From: Candidatus Zipacnadia bacterium
GTDB lineage: Bacteria; Armatimonadota; Zipacnadia; Zipacnadales; UBA5352
DNA length: 64,000 bases
Direction: 5' to 3'
Assembly: GCA_029820945.1 (NCBI GenBank)
Contig: JALGUJ010000012.1
Location: 1 to 64,000, forward strand
Part shown: positions 25,638-34,121 of the stretch, piece after piece
Numbering within the stretch: the first letter of the stretch is position 1
Layout: each line of letters opens with the position of its first letter
Notes under the pieces: generated by a model
Databases searched by the model: none
Told to the model about the DNA's origin: nothing
What the model saw: only the letters and a program-made list of their open reading frames with translations
Translations under genes and position numbers: made by a program

Positions 25638-26963
25638 TCACGCCTTCGCCGGGTCTTCCTCGAGCCGCCTGTAGGTCGAGTGCGGGCAGTCCGCAGAGAC
25701 GGCCAGCTTCCGGCCGGGCAGGCCCACCGGGGTGCAGCCGCAGAAGAAGCTCTCCGGCCTCTGGCCCAGCGCGTCGGTCATCTCGTCCCACATCTCGCGC
25801 GACTCGGTGCTGATATACAGCGGGACCTCCTTATCCCAGCGCCGTACCTGCTCGATGAGGTAGTGGTAGATCTCCGCGCGCACGTCATGGGGGAACGGGC
25901 CGGTGACAACGCCCTCCATCTCCTCGGCGGCGTCCCTGGCGGCCTGGACGTACTCCTGGTCGAGCAGATCAAGGTCGATCCTGGCCGCGAGGCTGTCGAT
26001 GGTGTTCCACATGATCACGCAGAAGCCGATGGACTCGGGCGTGGTCAGCTCACAGGTGCGCTCGATGATGTCCGCGTATTCCTCGCGCCACCCCTTGATG
26101 GGGATCATCGGCTTGAACTTGAAGCGCACCGGGATGCCCATCTCCTGGCAGGTCGCGGCCGCCTCGATGCGTTCGATTGCCGGGCCCGAGCCCGGCTCGA
26201 TCTCCCGCGCGACGCTCTCGCAGGTGGTGCTCCAGATACCGATGAGTCGGTCACGATGCTCGACGTCCTTCAGCCACTCGACGTTGGCGCTGGCGGAGTG
26301 GAAGTAACCATAGCGGTCGTGCTCGGCGAGTGTCTGCAGGTACAGCTCGATGACGCCGTACTCGGGCTCCCATGCGATGTGGTCCGCACCCCAGCCGATC
26401 ATGCGGAAGCACTTCTGCCCCGGACGCTCGGCGATGACGCGCGGGACGACGACCTCCATGAAGTCCTCGATGTTGAGCCCGACCGCCGTGAAGTAGCTCG
26501 ACTTGCCGGCGCCGCAGTACTGGCACCCGTGCGGGCATCCGGCCATGGTGCCGAAGTCCTTGGTGGGCCAACACACGTAATCCTTCTCCCAGTCGCTCTC
26601 ACGCTCGTGCTGGGCTCGCGCGGGGTCAATGTGGCCCAGAAGCTGATGGACCTGCGCCAGCGAGCCGCCCTCGGGCAGACGCTCGACGATCTCCTCGTAC
26701 TCGGGCTTCTCGCCCTCAAGGTCCTGGACGGTGAAGACCACCGGTCGGCCCCATGGTCCCCAGGGCCTGTCGAAGACCATCTCCGGCGACCAGGCCGCCT
26801 GCAGGTCCTCGATGACGCCGGGCACCTCCTCGCGACTGAATTCCTGGAGCCCGGTGTCCGGGAGCTGCATCGCCCCGATCATGCGCTCCATGCGCGTCAC
26901 CATGCGCGGATCGCTATAGACCTCGTCGAGCACATAGACTCGGACTGGATGGAGGTTGTACAC
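25638..26963 (-). CDS. Radical SAM protein, spore photoproduct lyase-like
   Basis: The 441-residue product carries GCPHGCQYC at about residues 142-150, a C-x3-C-x2-C triad for a 4Fe-4S cluster and S-adenosylmethionine. The body resembles the spore photoproduct lyase (SPL) superfamily, with IGIWSTTCESVAREIEPGS, IERIEAAATCQEMGIPVRFK and PMIPIKGWREEYADIIE. Further cysteines near the C-terminus (FFCGCTPVG and ADCPHS) could bind a second cluster. The start is GTG with AGAAGGTGA upstream. It lies 21 bases after one Cys-type sulfatase and 109 bases before another. Known sulfatase maturases (anSME) are radical SAM enzymes of another subfamily, so a maturase role is inference; DNA repair is the alternative. 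Confidence 0.85.
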   Translation of the reverse strand: MYNLHPVRVYVLDEVYSDPRMVTRMERMIGAMQLPDTGLQEFSREEVPGVIEDLQAAWSPEMVFDRPWGPWGRPVVFTVQDLEGEKPEYEEIVERLPEGGSLAQVHQLLGHIDPARAQHERESDWEKDYVCWPTKDFGTMAGCPHGCQYCGAGKSSYFTAVGLNIEDFMEVVVPRVIAERPGQKCFRMIGWGADHIAWEPEYGVIELYLQTLAEHDRYGYFHSASANVEWLKDVEHRDRLIGIWSTTCESVAREIEPGSGPAIERIEAAATCQEMGIPVRFKFKPMIPIKGWREEYADIIERTCELTTPESIGFCVIMWNTIDSLAARIDLDLLDQEYVQAARDAAEEMEGVVTGPFPHDVRAEIYHYLIEQVRRWDKEVPLYISTESREMWDEMTDALGQRPESFFCGCTPVGLPGRKLAVSADCPHSTYRRLEEDPAKA

Positions 26964-26984
26964 GCAGATTCACCTTCTGATACG

Positions 26985-28433
26985 TCAGTCAGTGTCGTCC
27001 GCAAACGGCCTGGGCAGCTCGCCTACCTTGGCGACCCCGCGGTCGGTCGGAAAGGGCCGGCGGGCCTGCGTGCGCGTCCACATCCGCAGCAGGCGGTCCC
27101 GCATCTCGGCCTCTATCTCCGCCATGTCGTCCCGGCCGCACAGGTTCACTGTCTCGTCCGGGTCCTCCTCCAGGTCATAGAGCGCTGCGCCGTCGCCATG
27201 ACCGTCGATCACGTACTTGTGGCGCCGCGTGCGCAGCATCGTGTGCTGCCCGACCTCGCTCAGCGCCTCCGGGTCCGGCGGCGGCTCCCCGCCGGCCAAC
27301 GCCGGCATCAGCGACCGCCCCATCGCGCGCGGCGACGGCTCCAGGTCGAGGCCGTCCAGCAGTGTGGGGAGGATGTCGATCTGCGAGCAGAGCTCATCGC
27401 GCACCAGCCCGCCGCCCATCTGCGGCCAGTGCACGATCAGCGGAACCCGGAGCGCGGAGCGGAAGAAGATCGACTTGCTCAGGCGCTGGTGGTCGCCCAG
27501 CATCTCGCCGTGGTCCGACCAGAAGACCACGATGGTCTCGTCGAGCCCGCGGCGGCTGTCCTGCGTTGCCAGGATCTCGCCTACCCAGTGGTCGATGAGC
27601 GAGATGTTGCCGTAGTAGTTGGCGGCCATGCGGCGGAAGTCGGCGTCCTCGATGCCGTCCCTACGCAGATGGTGGTAGTACTCCAGCGCGGCGCCCGACA
27701 GCCACTCCGGCGGCTCCGAGGGCTCGATGCGCGCGGGCATGTCGTCGGGATCGTACATCTCCGCGTACTCGCCGGGCGCGTCCCAGGGCTCGTGCGGGCC
27801 CGGGAATCCCGCGAACATGCACAGCGGCCGGTCGCGGTCGTAGGCGGCGAGGAAGTCGCGCGCATGGCGCCCCACGTAGCTGTCCTGGTAGTCGTCGACC
27901 GAGTGGGGGCTGGGCCAGACCGAGGTCGGGCCGTTCTCGCGCCGCCTCTCGTAGTCCTCCCGGTAGGCGTCCCAGAGCCCGCCGCGCTCCTGCCAGTAGT
28001 CCGTCAGATACGAGCCCATGCGGGTGTTGGCCCAGGGCCCGCCGGTCTCGTGCACGTAGTCGTAGCCGCGCGCGTGCATGTACGGCTCCCACTCGCGGGC
28101 GTCAAACTCGGCGTGCTGGTAGAAGTGCGACTTGCCCACGTGCGCCGTGTAGTAGCCCGCGCGCTGCAGGTGGTGGAAGAGCGTCTCGTCGTACGGGTCC
28201 TGCCGGCCGGTGTTGGTCCACATGCCGTGGTTGTGGGGGTAGGTTCCGGAGACGAACGAGTAGCGCGCCGGCATGCACAGCGGGCTGGAGGTGCAGCAGT
28301 GCGAGAAGCGCACGCCACCCTCCGCGAGTCGGTCCAGGTTCGGCGTCTGGATCACCTCGTTCCCCGCACAGCCCATGCAGTCCGCGCGCATCTGGTCGGG
28401 CATCAGGATCAGGATGTCCGGTCTATCGGCCAT
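26985..28433 (-). CDS. Sulfatase (Cys-type)
   Basis: The 482-residue product begins RPDILILMPDQMRADC and has the sulfatase signature LCMPARYSFVSGTYPH at about residue 53, where the cysteine is the formylglycine precursor (C-x-P-A-R variant). Later segments are TIVVFWSDHGEMLGDHQ (metal-binding Asp-His) and DLEEDPDETVNLCG, typical of the C-terminal subdomain. It is clearly different from the sulfatase at 24045, so the two probably act on different sulfate positions. AAGGAAGTGAG lies before the ATG. No signal peptide is visible; it is the first of four closely spaced minus-strand genes. Confidence 0.95.
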   Translation of the reverse strand: MADRPDILILMPDQMRADCMGCAGNEVIQTPNLDRLAEGGVRFSHCCTSSPLCMPARYSFVSGTYPHNHGMWTNTGRQDPYDETLFHHLQRAGYYTAHVGKSHFYQHAEFDAREWEPYMHARGYDYVHETGGPWANTRMGSYLTDYWQERGGLWDAYREDYERRRENGPTSVWPSPHSVDDYQDSYVGRHARDFLAAYDRDRPLCMFAGFPGPHEPWDAPGEYAEMYDPDDMPARIEPSEPPEWLSGAALEYYHHLRRDGIEDADFRRMAANYYGNISLIDHWVGEILATQDSRRGLDETIVVFWSDHGEMLGDHQRLSKSIFFRSALRVPLIVHWPQMGGGLVRDELCSQIDILPTLLDGLDLEPSPRAMGRSLMPALAGGEPPPDPEALSEVGQHTMLRTRRHKYVIDGHGDGAALYDLEEDPDETVNLCGRDDMAEIEAEMRDRLLRMWTRTQARRPFPTDRGVAKVGELPRPFADDTD

Positions 28434-28522
28434 GGCATCTCACTTCCTTGACGCGTGTCCGTGGCACGCCGTCCACGTGCGCTCTTGCTGGTGGAGTGCA
28501 GGCGCTGCCGCGCGGGCGCCGT

Positions 28523-30961
28523 CTACGGCGCCGCGCACTCCTCCAGCAGGCGCTGTCTCACGTGAGCGAACTGCCTCGTGTCCCGCGTGAACTCGGTCGC
28601 GCTCGCGATCAGCTCATCGCACAGCTCGCGGCTGCGCGCGCCCTCGTCGCCGCGCTTCTGCGCGAGCATGGTCAGCAGCTCGTGGTCCTCGATGCCGTCG
28701 CGGATGTTCTCGAGCCTGATGGTCGTGATCGGCCCATCCGGTCCGGGGCAGATGAGCGAGCCGTCGCCGTTCGCCGTGCGGAAGGACTGCGGATCCCAAC
28801 CGGTCCTGTTTCGGCCGTCGAGGATCATCGGGCCCTGTGCGTTGGGCCAGCGCGCCATGCGGTAGTAGAGGAAGCCATCCACGTCCTGCTGCCAGGTCAT
28901 CCACCAGAGCAGGCGCGCCTCGATGGCCGGGTACTCCACGAACCAGTTCGCGTACGGGTGGACGGTGGCGATGGAGACGTACCACCAGACCTGCGTGCCG
29001 CGCTCGCGCGCGGCCTGCGCGCGCTCCCGGTTGTACTCCTGTGTAAGCGGGACCCACACGTCCACGAGGCCATCCAGGCCACTGTCGAGGCCAAAGGTGG
29101 GGTCCTTCGCGGTGGTCATCAGCGCGATCTCCGGATAGCGGTCGTGCAGGAACCGCGCCACGCGCGCGATCTCCGCGTAGCTCTCCGCGCCCTGCTCGTC
29201 CCAGCCGTAGAAGTAGGCGTGTTCCGCCAGCCCCTCCTCGCGCAGTCGCTGGATGTACGGATCGAGCACCCCCGCCAACTCACGCAGGTCCCGGTCGTTC
29301 CAGCCGTCGCGGCTGTGCAGGAAGCGGATGTTGAAGGCGTTGAGACGGCCCTGGCGCGCGAAGCGCCTGAGCAGCTCGATGTCGGGCGGTACGCCGCGGT
29401 AGAGGTCGTCCGGGTTGATGCGGTGGTCGGCCACGAACCCGCAGTAGGCCATCATGAGGTCGTCGTCGAAGCGCTCGCCGTAGACCCCGGAGATGTACTG
29501 GCTGCCGAGGGTGAACGCCGTCCGGACGGTCGTGCTCTCGGGCAGCTCGACGTCGTAGACGCGTAACTGAAGCGGCACTCGGCCGAGCGGGCGGCCTTTG
29601 CGGCGTATCGACAGCCAGCCGCTGTACACGCCGGGTGCAGTGTCGCCATCGCAATCGAAGTTGATCCAGACGGGCATGCACTCATGGGGCTCGGCGGTCA
29701 TCTGCCCTTCCGGGAGCTGCTGCTGGGGGACGAGCGGATCGGGCCACCAGCCCACGTGATCGACCTGGTAGAGCCCGGGGGCCTCGGTCTCCACGTAGCC
29801 CACCTGGAGGACCTCCACCCCCCCGGCCGGGAAGGCCTCGCCCGTCTCGTCGTGGCGCAGATGCTCTACCTCGAAGGAGAGCCTCATCTCCTCGCGGGTG
29901 AGCACCACGAGCTGCGCACCCTCGACCTCGTTGCGCGCCATCTGCACCGTGAGCCCTGGCGGCGCCAGGTCGCTCGGCTGGTCCGGCACGGATGCTGACA
30001 GGGCGCGCGCGTGCTCCGGCGGCCGTGAGTGCAGCATGACCTTCCTGGTCGTCGGCTCCGGCCAGATCAGCATCTCAGGCCGCTGCGCCGGCGGCAGCAC
30101 CTCGGTCACGCCCAGCTCCGCGATGGTGGGGGGCGTCTCGCGGCGTCGAGGGTCGTAGATCCGCGCCACGATGCGGTACTCGCCGGGCTCGACCGGGGCG
30201 CCCGCCCGAGTCCGCCCGTCCCAGCGCCACTCGATCCGCCGGCCCGATCGCTCGGCGATCGACACGGTCCTGCCGCCGGCGTCGAGCACGCCGAAGGTCA
30301 CGCGTGCCGGACGCGTCACCCGGCCCACCACGCCTGCGTGGCCCGAGCCGAAGGGGTCTGGCACCCACATGAGGTGCTGCGCGTCCAGGCGCCGGGCCGC
30401 GAGACGCAGGTGGTCGATGCAGACCGTCGTGTCGCGCCTCGGCCTGGACATGAACACGCGCGCGCTCTCCATCTTCGTCAGGTCGAGCAGGGGCCCAATG
30501 GCAGTGAGGTCTACCTCGAAGGTGGTGGGCACGCCTGGAGGCAGCATGCGTGACACCTGGTGGTACGCTGTCGTGGAGTCCAGCCGCAGCTTCAGCTCGA
30601 CCTCCGCCTCGCCGTCGGCGACGACGTCGAGGAGGAGCTGATCGTAGCTCGACCAGTCGGCGGGGAAGCGGCCGGCCTCCACGGACAGCAGCGCGGCGGG
30701 CCACTGCTCCGCCCCCTCTCGCCACGCGGGGAATTGGAGCCGGACGGCGCTCAATCCGTGGGTCGCGTGCCTGCTGACGAGCTGAGCGGAGACGCTGCCT
30801 CTGAGCGTCCACGCCTCGAGGGCATCCGGCCGCTCGAAGCTCTCGATCACGCGCACGTCGATGGGCCCGGCCGCCATGCAGCACACGGGGATCAGGACCA
30901 TCAGCGCAATAGGGACAGGCCTCCCCCTCCTACGCAGTGCTCTCGCCGCTATCGTCGCCAT
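28523..30961 (-). CDS. GH123/DUF4091-like glycoside hydrolase, secreted
   Basis: The 812-residue product has a short N-terminal hydrophobic stretch (PIALMVLIPVCCMAAG), a beta-sandwich (about 30-190), an Ig-like insert with PGEYRIVARIYDPRRRE, and a large C-terminal module like glycoside hydrolase family 123 (DUF4091): HECMPVWINFDCDGDTAPG, PLQLRVYDVELPEST, AYFYGWDEQ, the acidic WDEQ pair being the probable catalytic site, and LLWWMTWQQDVDGFLYYRM. GH123 members act on beta-N-acetylgalactosaminides. Its ATG overlaps the oxidoreductase stop by 13 bases, so they are coupled. With sulfatases downstream, a sulfated amino-sugar glycan is a reasonable target. Confidence 0.87.
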   Translation of the reverse strand: MATIAARALRRRGRPVPIALMVLIPVCCMAAGPIDVRVIESFERPDALEAWTLRGSVSAQLVSRHATHGLSAVRLQFPAWREGAEQWPAALLSVEAGRFPADWSSYDQLLLDVVADGEAEVELKLRLDSTTAYHQVSRMLPPGVPTTFEVDLTAIGPLLDLTKMESARVFMSRPRRDTTVCIDHLRLAARRLDAQHLMWVPDPFGSGHAGVVGRVTRPARVTFGVLDAGGRTVSIAERSGRRIEWRWDGRTRAGAPVEPGEYRIVARIYDPRRRETPPTIAELGVTEVLPPAQRPEMLIWPEPTTRKVMLHSRPPEHARALSASVPDQPSDLAPPGLTVQMARNEVEGAQLVVLTREEMRLSFEVEHLRHDETGEAFPAGGVEVLQVGYVETEAPGLYQVDHVGWWPDPLVPQQQLPEGQMTAEPHECMPVWINFDCDGDTAPGVYSGWLSIRRKGRPLGRVPLQLRVYDVELPESTTVRTAFTLGSQYISGVYGERFDDDLMMAYCGFVADHRINPDDLYRGVPPDIELLRRFARQGRLNAFNIRFLHSRDGWNDRDLRELAGVLDPYIQRLREEGLAEHAYFYGWDEQGAESYAEIARVARFLHDRYPEIALMTTAKDPTFGLDSGLDGLVDVWVPLTQEYNRERAQAARERGTQVWWYVSIATVHPYANWFVEYPAIEARLLWWMTWQQDVDGFLYYRMARWPNAQGPMILDGRNRTGWDPQSFRTANGDGSLICPGPDGPITTIRLENIRDGIEDHELLTMLAQKRGDEGARSRELCDELIASATEFTRDTRQFAHVRQRLLEECAAP

Positions 30962-31926
30962 CCCGTCTGCCTGGTTTCCGCCGCTGTCCGTCGTTGCCCC
31001 AGCGCGCGTACCCTTTCCGCCAGCCGCTGGCTCTCCAGGGCATCCTGCGCGGTCACGTGCGGCTGCTCGTCTCCGCGGAGGCAGGCGAGGAAGTGCTGGA
31101 GCTGCGCGGCGAAGCCCCAGCGTTGGGGCTCCGGCATCTGCCAGCGATCCTGGTCGGGCACCCAGACCTCACGCCGCCCATCGGCGATCAGCTCCACCTC
31201 GTGCGGGGCATTGACGATGGCGGTTCGGCCCTCGCCGTGCAGTTCCAGGCTCTCGATCCACCGTCCGGCGTCGCGCGACGTAACGAAGCTGCCCAGGGCG
31301 CCGCTCTCGAAGCGCATGCTCACCGACGCGCGCAGGTCGGTCTCGCCCTCGCTCACGCACGTGCCGCTCAGCTCGGCGACCTCCCCGCACAGCCAGCGCA
31401 TGGCGTCGAGCAGGTGGATGCTGTTGGTGACGATCTCGCGGTAGATCCCACCCGCGCCGCTCTTCTCCGCCGCGCACAGCGCGATCTCGCGCCCCTCGAA
31501 GTGCTCCCACGCACGGCGGTAGACCGGGGCGAAGCGGCGGTTGACGCTCATCATCAGCAGCGTCCCGGACTGCTCGGCCTCCGCGACCATCGCCTCGGCG
31601 CGATCCAGATGTGCCGACAGTGGCTTCTCGCAGAGCGTCGGCACGCCCATGCGCATGAGCGCCAGCACCGGCTCGCAGTGCGCGTCCATGCCCTCACGGA
31701 CGGGTGTGAGCACCAGCGCGCAGTCGCACGAGTCGGGATCAAGCTCGCCGGCGCCTCTGAGCATGCTCGCGTTCGGGTAGCGGTCCTGGAGACGCCGGCG
31801 CACGTCCTCTGCGGCATCGGCGCAGGCGCAGAGGCGGGCGCCATCGTCCGCGTCGAGCAGGGGCAGGTAGATCTCGCGCGCGATGCCCCCGCAGCCGATC
31901 ACCGCGACGCGGATTGGCTCGGGCAT
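30949..31926 (-). CDS. Gfo/Idh/MocA family oxidoreductase
   Basis: The 325-residue product begins RVAVIGCGGIAREIYLPLL, the Rossmann G-x-G-x-x-(A/G) motif, followed by CALVLTPVREGMDAHCEPVL and CEKPLSAHLDRAEAM, the E-K-P catalytic segment. The C-terminal half (GGIYREIVTNSIHLLDAMRW) has the expected His-Asp arrangement of the sugar-binding domain. It would oxidise or reduce a sugar with NAD(P) in the cytoplasm. It lies within the minus-strand operon, downstream of the DegT aminotransferase across a 232-base gap and coupled to the GH123-like gene. Confidence 0.93.
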   Translation of the reverse strand: MPEPIRVAVIGCGGIAREIYLPLLDADDGARLCACADAAEDVRRRLQDRYPNASMLRGAGELDPDSCDCALVLTPVREGMDAHCEPVLALMRMGVPTLCEKPLSAHLDRAEAMVAEAEQSGTLLMMSVNRRFAPVYRRAWEHFEGREIALCAAEKSGAGGIYREIVTNSIHLLDAMRWLCGEVAELSGTCVSEGETDLRASVSMRFESGALGSFVTSRDAGRWIESLELHGEGRTAIVNAPHEVELIADGRREVWVPDQDRWQMPEPQRWGFAAQLQHFLACLRGDEQPHVTAQDALESQRLAERVRALGQRRTAAETRQTGWRR

Positions 31927-32001
31927 GGGTGCGTCCTCCTGCTGGAGGAACCGTCATGCCCCCCGTCGCCGTCGCTTCGTGTAGCGGGCCGCGATTGCTC
32001 T

Positions 32002-32126
32002 GGCGCCCGGGCGCCTGCCGTGGCCGTGTCGGTTGGAGGGGCGCGACTATGCTCGCGCCCGGCTGTTGCCGCGATCGGGCCCGCGGACTCACGACGAAAG
32101 CGGCCGGGAGGGAACGTAGTCCCTCC
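32002..32126. repeat. Cluster of inverted repeats, including family A hairpin (copy 2)
   Basis: Three structures in the gap between the DegT gene and the oxidoreductase gene: a 14-base palindrome GGCGCC CG GGCGCC (32002-32015); an 8-base-pair hairpin GGGCGCGA / TCGCGCCC (32039-32060); and the family A repeat at 32101-32126, read on minus as GGAGGG, ACTACGTT, CCCTCC, CGGCCG. Compared with copy 1 the stem base change C to A is matched by G to T in the other arm. Confidence 0.55.
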
Positions 32127-32158
32127 AGACGACTGAGCAACAGCCCGTGCAGCGCCCC

Positions 32159-33400
32159 CTATCGCAGCTCGTCCACGTTGTCTCGTATCTTCCGGATGGC
32201 CTCCAGCATCAGGTCCATGTCCTCGGTGCCGCCGAGGAAGAGCCGGTGATTGAGGGCAATGCCCTCCTCGTCGAGGATGCGCTGGCACTCGGGCGTGTCG
32301 ATCGCCGCGTAGTCGGGCGGCTCGTTGTCGCCGAAGCACGCCGGCCCCCAGTTGCGCTCGGTGAAGAGCGGGTTCTTCTGGATCGGATGCAGGTGGCCGC
32401 TGCCGACCGAGAGGCCTTCTGCGCCGAGCGCCTCGACGAATCGCTCTCGGCTGATGCCGCCGAACTGCTCGGAGTGGAACTTGAAGTGGTAGAAGTAGAA
32501 GTTCCAGCGGGTGACCCAGTCGTCGCGTTCGATGGGTGAGACGCCGTCGATCTCTCGGAGGCCGTCCTCGAAGTAGCGGGCGTTGCGGTCGCGCGTCTCG
32601 GCCTGCTCCTCGAGCCGGGTGAGGCCGCCGAGCAACACCGCCCCCTGCCACTCGGTCATGCGCAGGTTGCTCGCCACGATGTGGTGCTCGTAGAACGGCC
32701 GGCCCTCGAAGCGGCCGATGTGGTGGTAGCTGAACAGCATCTTCGCCAGGTCCTCGTCATTGGTGATGCAGATGCCGCCCTCACCCGAGGTCAGCGTCTT
32801 GCCCATCTGCAGCGAGAAGGAGCCGATGTCACCGATGGAGCCGCAGCCCTGGCCGTTCCACAGCGAGCCGTGAGAATGAGCGGCGTCCTCGATGACCCAC
32901 AGGCCGTTGCGCTCGGCGATCTCCAGCACCGCGCCCATGTCGCAGGGGTAGCCGCCGTAGTGCACCGGAATGATGCCGACCGTGCGCTGGGTGATGGCGT
33001 CCTCAACGGCCTCGGGGTTGATCTGGTAGTTCGCGGGGTCGATGTCGACGACAATGGGGATGGCGTTGACGAGGATGCAGGCGGTCGCCGTCGCCACGAA
33101 TGTCGCCGCGGGGACGATGACCTCGTCGCCGGGCTTGATGCCGATGGCCTTCAGGGCGCACTCGATGGCCTGGGTGCCATTCGTGATCGCAACGCCGAAC
33201 TTCGCGTCCTGGAACTGCGCGAACGCCTGCTCGAACCGGGTGACCTTTGAGGTCTCGGCGTCGCCGCCACCGCGCCACCAGCGGCCGGACTCGAGAACCT
33301 CCATCAGGTGCTCGCGCTCGATGTCGCCGAATACGGGCCAGTCCTTGCCCAACTGCCGATCGATAGTCTTCGTGCCGCCGTTGATCGCCAATCTCGGCAC
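32159..33400 (-). CDS. DegT/DnrJ/EryC1/StrS-type aminotransferase
   Basis: From GTG 33400 (AGGGAGG upstream) the product is 413 residues starting VPRLAINGGTKTID; longer in-frame starts to 33583 lack a ribosome binding site. The PLP fold shows AITNGTQAIECALKAIG (phosphate loop), VIEDAAHSHGS (aspartate), and FSLQMGKTLTSGEGG with the Schiff-base lysine. C-terminal segments such as RWNFYFYHFKFHSEQFGG shape the sugar site. It would transaminate a keto-sugar nucleotide or similar. It is the first gene of the minus-strand catabolic run to 22888 and lies divergent to no close neighbour; a response regulator gene lies upstream. Confidence 0.94.
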   Translation of the reverse strand: MPRLAINGGTKTIDRQLGKDWPVFGDIEREHLMEVLESGRWWRGGGDAETSKVTRFEQAFAQFQDAKFGVAITNGTQAIECALKAIGIKPGDEVIVPAATFVATATACILVNAIPIVVDIDPANYQINPEAVEDAITQRTVGIIPVHYGGYPCDMGAVLEIAERNGLWVIEDAAHSHGSLWNGQGCGSIGDIGSFSLQMGKTLTSGEGGICITNDEDLAKMLFSYHHIGRFEGRPFYEHHIVASNLRMTEWQGAVLLGGLTRLEEQAETRDRNARYFEDGLREIDGVSPIERDDWVTRWNFYFYHFKFHSEQFGGISRERFVEALGAEGLSVGSGHLHPIQKNPLFTERNWGPACFGDNEPPDYAAIDTPECQRILDEEGIALNHRLFLGGTEDMDLMLEAIRKIRDNVDELR

Positions 33401-33507
33401 AGTGCCTGCCTCCCTGCATGTATGCAGATAGGTCCTCATACCCCGGGAGGCAGTTCCCCCCTGAGGGCACCGGCTCCTGCATCCGTCGGAGAATCGCGCG
33501 TGGTCTT

Positions 33508-33900
33508 TCAGGCAGAGGAGGCGGAGATGACCCGCTCGAGACGTTGGGACAGCCCGCTGACGTCGAAGGGCTTGCGCAGGCACTCGACGGCGCCGGCGTC
33601 GAGGGCCGCCGAGAGCGCCTCGGGGTCGCCGCCGCTGAGGACGATGATCGGCACCGTGTCGTCCGTCTCTGTCAGACGCCCGATAAGCTCCGTGCCGTCC
33701 ATGTCGGGAAGCCGCAGGTCGAGGACGATGGCATCGAGTGACTCGTGCGAGTCCGCGAACACCTCGAGCGCCTCGCCGCCCTCCATCGCCGACAGAACCT
33801 CGTAGCCCGCCCGCTCCAGTGCGATGCGCGCTAGAGCGACGATGCTGCTGTCATCATCGATGAACAGCACGGTGCGACCTTGCTGCTTCTCTTCGCTCAT
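33508..33900 (-). CDS. Single-domain response regulator
   Basis: The 130-residue product, from ATG 33900 with GGGGAG upstream, is a receiver domain only: acidic pocket DDD at 15-17, phosphoacceptor aspartate at 61 in IVLDLRLPDMDG, serine in IIVLSGG (about 89) and lysine in LRKPF (about 110). No output domain follows, so it passes phosphate to or from a partner such as a hybrid kinase or acts by protein binding (CheY- or Spo0F-like). No histidine kinase lies nearby. A large region beyond the ATG remains open but codes for no plausible protein. Confidence 0.92.
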   Translation of the reverse strand: MSEEKQQGRTVLFIDDDSSIVALARIALERAGYEVLSAMEGGEALEVFADSHESLDAIVLDLRLPDMDGTELIGRLTETDDTVPIIVLSGGDPEALSAALDAGAVECLRKPFDVSGLSQRLERVISASSA

Positions 33901-34121
33901 CGGGCTCCCCGTCCCTGGCGGCCAGACGTCGCCGATGCGATCGCCCGCCCCCGGAGGGTCATGGTAGCGCCCTCCCGGCGTGATGTCAACAGGGCAGGCG
34001 AGCCGTCGCGTTCGGCCTATGGAGGGGGCGGCGGGAGCAGGACAAAGGGCGCAGGTGGAGAAGAGGGCTGCGGCCGGACAGGTCACAGAGACGGAGGGCG
34101 CATCCGAGAGGAGACAGGACG

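Noticed and set aside
24000-28451. 1483-codon open frame on the plus strand opposite the sulfatases
   Set aside because: It is the antisense shadow of four minus-strand genes with clear family motifs; its product is rich in Arg/Ala/His/Val with no recognisable domain. High GC makes stops rare in such frames.
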